Shown here: in pieces, positions 31,886 to 42,815 of the stretch
How the letters are laid out: every line of letters begins with the position of its first letter
How positions within the stretch are numbered: the stretch's first letter is position 1
Assembly (NCBI GenBank): GCA_020086605.1
Contig: JACBWW010000015.1
Location: 22,495,225 to 22,559,224 of the forward strand
Direction of reading: 5' to 3'
DNA length: 64,000 nt
Source of the DNA: Lanius collurio
Taxonomy: Eukaryota > Chordata > Aves > Passeriformes > Laniidae
Made by a program: the position numbers and the translations under genes
The notes under the pieces: generated by a model
Told to the model about the DNA's origin: nothing
The model's input: only the letters and a program-made list of their open reading frames with translations
The model's database searches: none

Positions 31886-32894
31886 CTGAAATAGAGAACA
31901 AACCAGCTATCAGTCAGCTTGCTTGTGAAAGCCAGAAAAAAATTAAATAGATGTTCTCTGCAAACAACAAAAACCAAAGCACATGGTCTCCAGGACTTTT
32001 GCTGTTGAACTGAGGATAGAGAACCTTTAGCACTATGCTGCAGAAGCATTTGTATTATTGCTTGACTTGCCAATTAAACTCAGAAAACACATTTCATTGC
32101 CAGAATCACAGGAAAGAATACGTTTCAGCTGACTGAGGAGAGAAATGAAAACATTTTTGCCTTAGCACATTGTGTGTTGAGAGGAAGCAATAGAGAGGAA
32201 GGCAGAAAATGAATATCAAGTAACTTTTGTCAGATTTCCATATTTCTTGCTTCTAAGGCCTTTCCAGTGCATACCTACCCTAAAAGCCTCTGAATAAAAG
32301 AAAAAAGAAACAAACCCAAACCAAAAAATTTACACAGCAAGTGGTAGAGTTCATAGAAGTGCACAGAGCAGGAAGGAGAGGGTTCTCCTGAGAAACAGGG
32401 CTGTCACAGGGATGATGAATTATAGCCTGTGTCTGGTTCCATGAACAGAAGGCCTCATCCTCCTCTCATACATCTTCTCCTTTCCCGTGTTGAAAATTTT
32501 TCTAGGACCTGCTTTCATGCTGGACTGAACATGTGCTTCCTAACTCATCTTTCACTCAGTCCTTTCCCTCCTTGAATCCACTACACTTTTGTGGCAAGTC
32601 ACTTTTGAATCAACTTCACAGTGCAAATAAAGAGGATAAAAATACACTTGTTCTGCTCTCATTAGTTAGGAAAGAAATCATGAACAAAAGAGAGGCCAGA
32701 AACAAATTCTAGAAAAGGTTGGACACCTTTAGTTTTTTTTGTTTTTTTTTTTTTCCTTAATGAAATTGAATTAGGATTAACATGCAAATAGTTTTAAACA
32801 AAAATTAATTTCATTTCATTTCTATAGCTACCATTCTCATCTTGATTCATAACTCAAAACTACTGGATACTTAAAACTGTACTGAATACCCTCT

Positions 32895-32950
32895 TAAAAA
32901 ACCACAAAGGAAAAAAAAAAAAAAAACCAAAAAAAAACCCCACAAAGAAA
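32895..32950. repeat. A-rich low-complexity tract with CCA/CCC interruptions
   Basis: An A17 run (about 32911-32926) is followed by CCAAAAAAAAACCCCACAAAG. It is low-complexity sequence of the same type as the A/C-rich blocks near 1447, 54091, 56161 and 63289. Confidence 0.8.
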
Positions 32951-35900
32951 ATCAGAAACAAATCTTGGAACTGACAGTGTTTAAATGTTCAAATGTTCAA
33001 TTAGATGTCTGGTGCTGGACTCTTATTACTTGGACCATTGGCTTTTAATGATGACCAACAGAAATAGCACTTGCCAAGGATGGTAGCAAATTATATTGTG
33101 CTATGTCCAAAGGAGAACAATTTAACTGGCCACAAATCTTAAGAGCATCAAAAAAAACCCTCACACTGATAACCCTCATTATTAATTCAAAGGCTATTAG
33201 AATTGGGGTCACTGCTTGTTTAGCAGAATCACAGGCAAGACTGGAAATTGTGATTTGGAGAGACTTGGGTGAGGGGAAAGCAAGAGCAGCAGTATATGAT
33301 TGATTTCTTATTAGAAATGCTCCCAGCACTGATCAGAAATGGAGGGGAATGGAAGCCATAGCTGCTAATGTGGTTCTGGAAAATTTCAATATCATTAGCA
33401 GTAGGAATTAGGGTCCGTACTTTCTGTGGAGTACGGTACTTAACAACAACACGATATTTTGTTGTGTTGCTTTGACATTTCCTTACATTCTCCAATGCAG
33501 GCATTCCCACAGCACATTTAAAAGAATAGGATAGAAACTGAGTGACTGTGATAGGAGGCAGCACAACAGACTGAGCCAGGATTCTTGAATGGGAGCATGG
33601 CTGTTCTGATCAGATTGCTCATAAGAAACCAGTTGGAATACAAACACACTCAGGAACCGAAAAAGGTCAAAACAGGACAGAATAGTAACAAAGTTCACAA
33701 CGGAGCATTTCCTCCTTACATAAACTTCTGAAGGACAGAAAGTTTATCCCATTTACAACACAAGCTGTCATTTTAATTTTCCATAAAACAGAACAAATCA
33801 AAGCCTTACTAAAGCAGGAACAATTCTGCTAGTCAATCTACATCCAGTTCCGCTGAAAGCAAGCAGAATTAAATACACAAAAAAAGAAAAAAAAGGCAGC
33901 ATAGTTAACATATTTTCTGATTTCTTGTCAGGGTCCTAGCAACCTTGTCCTTCCTAACTTTTGGCTTTGGGATGTCCTTCCGGGAACGTCTGCCCTGCTG
34001 TAACTGCTCTGCTTGAGATGAGGTCTCATAAGGTTCCTGTGGCTCCAAGGCAATCTGCCAGAGTGACACCCTCGAGACAAGTCTCCCAGTCGTGGTAGGA
34101 AAATTACAATAACTGTGTTCCACAAAGGGCTCCTAAGCTCTATCTCTGCTTCCAAATGGCAGTCAACTAATAATTCAGATTTAAGGAATCCCCAAAATGA
34201 AAATTCACATTTTCCGTTCACTTTTTATTAATGTGTGTTACAACTGGGCCAGATAACTTCTTTGTGCCTGAAGCTTCAGCTGAACAGATTTTAATGCATT
34301 GTATCTCCCATTAAAACTTTTGTTTCAGTTCATTTAATTTCTTAATAAATATTTGGTTTGGAGTACCTACTTTGCCCAGATTCTCAGATTTCAATCAGAA
34401 AACATCTTTTTAATTAAATATGGTCCTAAGTGTCACTGCTTTTGTTATGTACAGCTGACAGATCACTTAAGCCAAGCACTGGAAGAGGCTGACTGCTCTC
34501 ACAAGTCACTCGCATTATTTCAAACAGCTCAGGGTACCTGTGACAGATTTATTCATAATTTGCAAATAACAAGATGAAATAACCCATTTTTTAGTTACAG
34601 TTGAAGCTCCTCAGCAGAAAGATCATGTTTTATCCATTAAAGTTTATGCATTCATGAATCTACTTAATATTAAAAACATTTTCAAAAAGCATATGTCAAA
34701 TTGAGATGAACTTTTAGCACACTCAGAGACACTCAAACTAATATATTCCAAGTTTAGATGAGCTGCAAATAGCCCATAATTTAAAAATTCATTTTACCTT
34801 TCAGTCAGCTTGAAGCTGCTTTTTGGCATTTTCCTTAGTGCATCTACCCAAAGCTTGTTCTAGTATTGACAGTTGTTTAAAAATATGATGGATGATGCCC
34901 TGAGAAAGTTGCTAGATTTTTAATATAAATTTACATCTGAACTGGGACTCAAACCTAGGCTGGGATTTCAAGACCATATTTTCATCCTTGGGTCATTCAG
35001 GCTTATCTCTCACAAAAGAGCTGTTCATTCCAGCAGCATCAAAATCTCAGTCTCCCCCTTCTTAACATCTCGTCTGCCAGCATGGCCTTTATTGTCCATT
35101 TAATTGACTTTAAATTTGGCAGTGCACATTCTGTCTGTAAGAACTGAAGGACACAGTAATGTTATCATCATCATTAAGAACCTTCCCATATTTTCCAAAT
35201 ATTATGCTCCTTATGTTTTTCAGTGTAGATGAATGCACTGGCACATTCACTGTTTTACAGAAAATAAATAAATGCAATTCTATGTAAACCTTCACTTTTG
35301 ATGCTGGAGGAAAAAAGTTGCTCAATCCTAAAGTTTTCTTCAAATGCTAAGAGTAGTCATATGCAGAAATTTACAGTCAGAAGATGATCAGCAGCTATTA
35401 AGCACTAGTTTACAAGCACAAGACTATAATAAATCAGTTAAACCCCCAAACTTTCTAAATTCAGCAGCAACACAACTTAGATCCAATTATTCATCACTAC
35501 AGCAGTCATTACTTGCACACAGCAGGCCTTTATAGCCATGACACATTGCTCCAGAATGCCCTTGTCCATCTACTGCATTTGCCATTCTCTTGACTTTAAA
35601 AAAACATGACATTTTCTCTTAGAAGAGATGATAACAAGTAAGACTGAAGTGAAAAAAAACCCAAAAAGACCCATGCCTGGGTCTGCTTAAAATTGACCAT
35701 AACCTAAAAAGCACATAGAGCACAGCTTCATCAGAAGTATTTAAGGCAGCTGTACAGCAGGTTTCTATGCCTATTTTGCTCAGAATGGTAAAACAGCTAT
35801 TTGTTATCTGAGTGATGATCTTTTTCTTGTTGAAATTCATAACTGCATGCATATCAAGTGAGCTGGCATGAACTTGTGTTCTGTGGCAGAGAAAAATGAA

Positions 35901-36380
35901 TGTAGAGAATAATGCTTGCAAGCACATAAGGGTAGTAATGAAAAAGAAATCTGAAATCCTGTATTTTAGAAGCAACGTAACAACTTGATTGGGGTGTGTA
36001 GGGGGTTGGGGATTCACAACCTCAAGCATTTGAATATAGTGCAAGTTTCAGATTCATCCACTGGCTCTGTGGCAGGAAGCAGCACTGTTCCTTCCCAAAA
36101 AGTAAGGGACAGATTGGAAATTTCCACACAAGACAGCGGGCAGGTGAACCTGTTGTTGATGCAGTTTCACTTCTTAAGTGAAAACATAGTAACTAGAGTG
36201 TGCATTCATAATGAGGGCTCAACACCAAAATTCTACACGGATACTAAATGGAAGAAAGCTGACACTTTCCAAAACAAAGGAAACATGTACCTATTTGACA
36301 AATTCTCATTTCATACATCCTCTAGGGGAAATCATACAAGCTGTAGGTTAATAAACATACAAAGCTGTAAGTCAATGCAA

Positions 36381-36572
36381 AAAGCTCTCTGAAGCTAAGC
36401 AGAGCTGTGAGCTGGGAGAGCATTAGGAGACAGTATCATATTCCCTACGCTGTTCTTACTGCTCCAAAGGTGGCTTGAGTGCCTAAAGGAGCAGTAAGAA
36501 CAGCGTAGGGAATATGATACTGTCTCCTAATGCTCTCCCAGCTCACAGCTCTGCTTAGCTTCAGAGAGCTTT
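36381..36572. repeat. Perfect long inverted repeat (85-bp arms, 22-bp spacer)
   Basis: The left arm 36381-36465 begins AAAGCTCTCTGAAGC and ends CTTACTGCTCC. The right arm 36488-36572 is its exact reverse complement over all 85 bases, checked base by base. The spacer 36466-36487 reads AAAGGTGGCTTGAGTGCCTAAA. There are no mismatches, which implies recent origin, homogenisation or an artefact. In GRID2 pre-mRNA it would form an 85-bp perfect hairpin. No terminal target-site duplication or transposon end is visible. Confidence 0.97.
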
Positions 36573-36645
36573 AGGAGACAGTATCATATTCCCTACGCTG
36601 TTCTTACTGCTCCTTTAGGCACTCAAGCCACCTTTGGAGCAGTAA
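36456..36645. repeat. Second perfect inverted repeat overlapping the first (75-bp arms, 40-bp spacer)
   Basis: Segment 36456-36530 is the exact reverse complement of 36571-36645. It includes 10 bases of the first left arm (TTACTGCTCC), the 22-bp spacer of the first repeat, and 43 bases of the first right arm. As a consequence 36571-36613 is a direct copy of 36423-36465, and the spacer reappears inverted at 36614-36635, followed by GGAGCAGTAA. The pattern fits an insertion of 148 bp (36466-36613) by fold-back template switching. Confidence 0.97.
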
Positions 36646-38600
36646 GGCACTGAAGCAGTCTTTGATCAAACCCAAGACAGCTGCCTTTGTGCTTCTAAAT
36701 ATAAGTTGCTTTCTTAACTGTGATGAATGGGACTACCAGTAGCTAGAGGAAGCAGAACTTACTAATTCTGTACTGACTGTTCTGCAGTTCAGACTGTATT
36801 TATTTACTAAAAGGGGAAATATTTGAAAGAATGGCCCCTCCAAAAAAGCACTTTGTGCTTCTGAGGTTCCATTTCTTCTATGCCATTGAAGACCTCCACT
36901 GTGCAGGAACATTTGTAAGCAGAACTGGGGAGCTGTATTTCAGTCTAATGCCCATAGCCACTGACTCTTTCCTGTCTCAGACAACTAAATCAGTGTCAGA
37001 GACCAAGCAGAGGACAGCCTATTAACCAACTCCTTCAGAAAATTATTTTCTGAATTCAACTTTTTTTTTTTTTATCTATAGACTGTTGGTACTCAATTAT
37101 TTATAATGCTGTATCACATAATTCTCTAAGATTCAAAGGAGGCCAGTTAGCAGGCCAATTCTGAAAGAGACCTTATGAAATTGTGGAAAAGCTGGAAAAG
37201 AAAATCACTATATACTCACTCAGCCTTTTCTCAGACACAGAGAGTTCACACTCGAGCTTTTGAAAACATTGTCATTAGCTGCATAAATCCTGCAGCAAAG
37301 GATACAGCCTGTCAAATATGCAGCACCACTCATGCACAGTCATAGAAATCCACAGCAATAGATACAAAAGATGATTCTTAACATCTTTGTAACTTTAGAA
37401 ATGTGCTCATGTCAGACTCCAGCTGTTCTCCTAACACCCTATTAAAATAAATCAAACTTAAGCTTCATGAGGAAGGTGTTCCACTTAGTGAAACACAGAT
37501 GATACTGAACTGATGAGCACGAATGTGGATGAAACAGAAACTAATTTTCTTTTTCTAAAGAATTCAACTGCACACTGAGGGAGATTTAGCAGAGAGCATA
37601 AAAACGCTGCCAAGATGACAAGTGATGAGCAAGGACAAATCATTTCTCATTGGCAGTAACTCCAGAACTTCTGAATCTTTGGAAGAGCCTGACAATTTAT
37701 CATAACTATTTCTATTGTTCACACTCAAACCTTCAAATGGCCTAAATGCAAGACAATCTAAAGCAAATAAAGCAGTTGTAGTGCCAGCATGCAGACTTTT
37801 TCCATGTGCAGTAGTAAGCAACAAAGAAAAAAAAAGGCTTTTTGACAAAAAAGGACAAGTCACCTAATGAAAAATTACATCACAAATTATCTACATCACT
37901 TCTTTCTTACAGATATGGGCAAAAAAGTGCGGGCAAAACCAAAGATACAGCTCTGAACCCTTACAAAGGAAATAGGAAGACCATTATGGATTTTCAAATT
38001 TAATCTCCACACATATGCAGCTAGTCAGACAAGCCTTGCAAACACTGAAGCAAACGGAAATATTGCATGCATGAAAAGATCCTTACAGATGGCAATACAC
38101 AGGCCATCTCAAGTATCTCCTCTTTGAAAGACAAGAGGAGACCTCCTGTTTTACCTGTGCTACAGCTGGAACTGGTCTGTGACAAGGAACCTAGAGGCCA
38201 TGACTCACTTCTCAAAACATTGAAGGGAAGTGTCTCAAACTAGAGCTTGCCTTCCTGTTGACTTTCTGCTCCACCAGGAGCTGCAGTACTGACTGTGAAT
38301 CTCTTTCTGCTGGACCACCACAGAGCAAAACATGCTTTCCTTTTGAGTTTTTTCACAAAAGCCAACAGATGGCATTGCACAGCCCACAGCTCTGGGAATG
38401 GCTGATATTGGAATAATTTAGAAACTGATTTAGAAAGTTAGTTTCCCAAGAGTTGAGCTGAGACACCAACTTCCTGTTAATCTTTCCCAAACACTGCCTG
38501 CTTTTAATATGTCCAATTTATGAGGTTTTGCAATCTGAACTTCACTCTTTCAACTGGAAGACAGATAAAATGCTTTCATCTGATACATCTAGATTTGCTG

Positions 38601-38640
38601 TGTCTTTTCACAGACAGATTTGTCTTTTCACAGACAAATC
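38601..38640. repeat. Tandem duplication of a 20-bp unit
   Basis: TGTCTTTTCACAGACAGATT at 38601-38620 is followed directly by TGTCTTTTCACAGACAAATC, with two mismatches. Each unit also contains the short palindromic pair TGTCT and AGACA, so small hairpins are possible. Confidence 0.93.
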
Positions 38641-39542
38641 CAAGCTTCTTGGAGTCACCACTGCTCTTTTACAGGTGAACATGTCTTAACCTAATTTTGT
38701 CCCCCAGGGGCATAGCAATTGGCTGATCACTAAAATATGATAAAAAGCAGGCTTCCAGAACACACATTAGACAGGAAGCCACTCCAATGCAACCTTCCTC
38801 CCCACCTCAACCTCAATGCCCCACTCCAAGAAAAGGACAACCAAGAAAAAGCAACAACCAAAGAAACTAAAGAAGTCAGAGGTCATTCCTTAACACTACC
38901 TTTAATTAAAGAGATGTGATTTGACCAGTCTGAGCACCCAGAGCAGTCTCCAATAGTACAGAGGACTGGTATGCAAAGCAAAATATAAAAGCTAAAGACT
39001 ATTAAATAGCTAATGTACAGGTGGTGCTAAGAAAGTTAAGTGATAAAATGAAGACTACCTTAACTGATCTGAAGTTTAGAAAGGTTAAAGTGTGGAACTG
39101 TACTATTTAATATGTTGTACTATGTTAAACGCTGCAGGACTTGTTCACAGAGATCCTCAGGTTTGTTTGCTTGTTTATTTTTACTTTTTTTCCTTCTAGT
39201 TCCTAGTTCATCAAACCACCACAATTTTATCAGGCTATTTGCACCATTTCTTCCCACTGGTGCCACAGCAACTACTTTCTGTCTCCTCACTTTTATCCTT
39301 TGAGCTTCTCAGTAGGGAAATCAGTTGTTGATTTATAAAGCTCATTCTTACACACCAGAAACTAAAGCTCATAAAAATCTCTCTTCACCAAAGGCAATAT
39401 TTTTGTACTTTAATTTTAATCTCAACCTATTTCTACTCTTGAGACAGGAAAAAAAAACAAACCACACATGGCAATACGTGTTTTTATTTCGTTTGGACAA
39501 TCACCTCTTTCTGGAATTCCTTTCCCTGATGTTCCTTCTCAG

Positions 39543-39564
39543 AAAAAAAAAAAAAAAAAAAAAA
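39543..39564 (+). repeat. A22 homopolymer tract
   Basis: This is an uninterrupted run of A on the plus strand. No retrotransposed gene body is recognisable to its left, so it is listed only as a homopolymer and possible old tail. Confidence 0.9.
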
Positions 39565-40687
39565 GACATAAAAAAACTTTGAGTGAAACCTGACAGAGAC
39601 ATTTCCAGAGGATTAGAAAGCAAACTTCTACAGCATTTTGGGGAGGCAGGCAGAAATTGTCTTCCAGTGTCCTCCTAAGGATGGGTGATATGGCTGACAT
39701 GGCTTCACTTGCTTCTCTCATTAAAATGCATTTCTTGTAAAAAGAAACAAATAGTTGAAGCACTGCATCAGCTTTCCATTTTTTCAGATTTATTTCAAAA
39801 TATGATACTTTTAAATGAAATGTATTGGGCTATTCCACTGAATAATTAGTTTTATATTGACTTGGCTTGCCATCATAACTACATCTGAAATGAATAAGCC
39901 TTCAGGTAACACTTTTTATCTTCTGTTCTAAGATTTTAAGAGATGAAGGCTGTTAAAGTACAGAAATCAGCCCCATGCTAAAGAAAACAGGTAAATATTC
40001 AATAACAGTAAATAAAGACAGCATTAATACTTCAGTGAGTTTGACCACAGGCTTGTTACTGAGAACACAAAATAAAAATACGCTCCATCTGGTAGAAATG
40101 GCCATTTAAAATTATTTATTTCCTTAATCATTGAGAAAAGTTAATAATGTTTATTTTATCGGTGTCTAAATCCATGCATTTTCCTGAGGTCAGGCTGTAG
40201 ACTGTAGGTTTAAAATAAAATAACTATAAGCAATTTATGTATATTTCATTTTAAGGATTATTTTATTCTTACAGTTGGTTTTCTTCCAAATTTATGCCTT
40301 GATTTATATTCCTATTATCCTTCTGAAAAATGTTTGTAATATCCACTCTAGAAAAAAACCCCAGAACAAACCACCACAGATTTTTTTTCACAAGTTCTGA
40401 AACTACTTTACTTTAACTCAGACCTATGAGCACATTCTCCTGCCCGCAATGCGAGATAGTTGCAAGAAAGCAGAATAATAATATTCTTAATGAACAGTAA
40501 TGTACCTTCCACCTAGACACTGTTTATTTGAAAGTGAAAAGATTCAAACCATCATGGAAATGCAGAAATTCAGATTCATGACTGTTGAGTGGTTGCCTGC
40601 ACCTGTCTTTCTTGCTAAGAACTAGATTTTGTTTACCATGATAGTACTAAATTGATCCCTGAAGATTTTTTGTTCTTTAGCTGTTAC

Positions 40688-40713
40688 TTTTTTTTTTTTT
40701 TTTTTTTTTTTTT
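40688..40713 (+). repeat. T26 homopolymer tract
   Basis: This uninterrupted run of 26 T is the longest homopolymer I see in the window. On the minus strand it is a poly(A) run, but no retrogene sequence is recognised next to it. Its length is likely to be unstable or misestimated. Confidence 0.9.
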
Positions 40714-41069
40714 AAGCTGAATTCTATTTAGAAATCGAAACAGAAAACTTGAGTATTTGTACTGGACAGGGGCTTTGAATCAAAGTGGTTGTCACCACCT
40801 TTGAAGGTGAAGAACTGTTGGTGTTTTTGGTCAACAGGACAGGGAGCTCGGACAGGCGTTCCAGGAGCATTTTGTTATTTTATTCCTTTATCAGTCTCAC
40901 AGACAGAGCTGAGGCAGAGATGGTACAGAGCTCAATGCTGTCCCAGACATCCCCAGGCATCCTGGTTACAGAGCATCCTTAAAACCTTCTTGGCCAACAA
41001 GGTGCTTCTAAAAGTTACAGACAACTGTTTTAACCAATCGCAAACAGCGCACGTACATCTGTTGTACGC

Positions 41070-41116
41070 ATAATAATATAATAATGCACAATAATGCACA
41101 ATAATAATGCACAATA
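41070..41116. repeat. Short tandem repeat with AATAATGCACA units
   Basis: After TAATAATATAATAATGCACA come two more copies of the AATAATGCACA unit, at spacing 12 and then 15 because of one extra AAT. It is a small compound microsatellite. Confidence 0.9.
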
Positions 41117-42718
41117 GTCCATTATTAAGCTTAATCTATCTTGCTGAGCATATTTTTTGCAACTTCAAAATCTATCTAGGCCAAACTTAAAACCTCTAAC
41201 CATTGTTCTAATGTCCTTGCTTATTGTATAACTGTGTCTTCTATCTTTTCACAGCTAAAACTAAATCCTACACTCTTCTGCTTTATTTCTGAAACCTGCT
41301 TTTTCTCACACCAAAAAGATTTTCCACCTCTTGTGTATCCTCACAATGAACCAAATGAAAGAAGCCTAAATCTGTGCTAAAGTATAAAAATTTCCTTGTC
41401 ATTATGGATTAACAGCTGGAGTCAGAGACCTCTCCCAGCTGTTGTGTTTGTTTCAAACCCCTCACCATCTCCTACATGCAGACATACTCTGGAGCTACCT
41501 TTTTAGTGAACTCACCTAGATTGAAGGCTGTTGACAAGTCCTCCAAAAGATGGAAAATAATTGCCTTGCTGATTTTGATGCCTTTGCAACTGCCTTCACC
41601 AAGGCCAGAATCTCTCCACAAAGTCAGGGAATAATGAAGCTTTGTCATAGACTTACAGTTACTACATTTGCACATGTAAATTATTTTTCTAAGCAGAATA
41701 AAAGGTTCAGCTCCTAATTTTAACCTGCTGCAGACTTTATAGGCAGCATATGATTTATTCCAAGCATTATTAATAAGAAGAAAGGTTTCAATCTGTTAAT
41801 TTGACATGAAAAGTTCAGACAAACGGTCTAACTGCTTTATTGTAGAGGAAAAAGGAATGCCAGTTTGACAATGGATCTTTCTTAATGTCTGCCTTAGGTA
41901 TTTAGGCTGCTAGTGAAGAGAGCTTTGGAGGCTACAAAAAACCCCAGATGATAAAATGGTATCTGTCATAATTTCAATGTATGATACTTTGTTAGCTCAT
42001 ATAAAAGTATGTAAATTCATGTTTGCTTCCTCTTTAAACATATACATAGTTTCTATTCATACTATCCTATTCATTAGTGTTTCTAATGGAGATTAACTAA
42101 AGTTACCTCTTCAGTAAGGCAGTGAGCAGTTAAGACTAAAGAAAAATACACTTGAGAGCCACAAGATTCCTTCCCAGTATGCATTACTATGGATTGACTG
42201 AATGCAGAAAAAGGAAAATTGATTCAAATAAAATTTGTAAAAGAATCATGTAAAGGTTGTAGTTTAAATAACCTTTCCCTTCTCATCCATTCTATATAGT
42301 TGATTTTACTTCCATAGATTGTATGTACAGTTACTCTTTCTTGACACCAGTTTAAATTAAAGTAATATGAAATTAGGATGAAAATCACTGTCAGAAAGAG
42401 GGTGAAAGTACAGGCCTTGAGGAATAACTTGAAGTTTTGAAGTGGAGGAGAGTAATAGCAGAATAAGGTGTCTGATTCAGAGGGCTATTTGGTAGTGTGA
42501 ACTTTTAGACTGCTATTGCTGAAAAGCATGTAAACAGAAAAACCAAATACAAACCAACAGTTTTCTAAATAACCATTTTCCACAAAAAAAGCTTCCTGTC
42601 CAACCCAGGTACCAGCACTTCAAATTAATAAAACTAAAAATACAGATTGACTTTAAACTAGTCAGTTTTGCCCATTCTTGGTAATTGTTTTTTGATATTA
42701 AGTGCGGGTGCTGTTGTT

Positions 42719-42815
42719 TTTAAAGGCTTAGAGGAATCTTAAGAACTTTTAAACATACGTATAGAACTTTAAAGGCTTAGAGGAATCTTAAGAATTTTTA
42801 AAAATACGTATCTTC
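42719..42815. repeat. Tandem duplication of a 49-bp unit
   Basis: Unit 1 (42719-42767) starts TTTAAAGGCTTAGAGGAATC and contains TTAAACATACGTAT. Unit 2 (from 42768) repeats this with a few substitutions (GAATTTTTAAAAATACGTAT). The copies agree at about nine positions in ten, so the event is older than the duplication at 4735. Confidence 0.93.

Noticed and set aside
33045..33564. Two overlapping minus frames of 94 and 111 codons near 33.3 kb
   Set aside because: They lie just upstream of the residue-246 exon but do not encode the expected preceding segment ending FITE, and no acceptor or donor pair fits.
35619..36044. 141-codon open frame on the minus strand
   Set aside because: It is on the GRID2 sense strand but has no recognisable domain, no splice-like borders and no similarity to the expected GluD2 sequence. 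A frame of this length is plausible by chance in 64 kb.
36381..36645. The long inverted repeat as a MITE or DNA transposon
   Set aside because: The two arms meet almost directly around a 22-bp spacer, the third partial copy and inverted spacer do not fit a terminal-repeat element, and no target-site duplication is visible. A template switch explains every segment.
39543..39564. Long A or T tracts (also 40688, 49051, 53308) as tails of processed pseudogenes
   Set aside because: No gene-like body or flanking target-site duplication was recognised beside any of them, so they are listed only as homopolymers.
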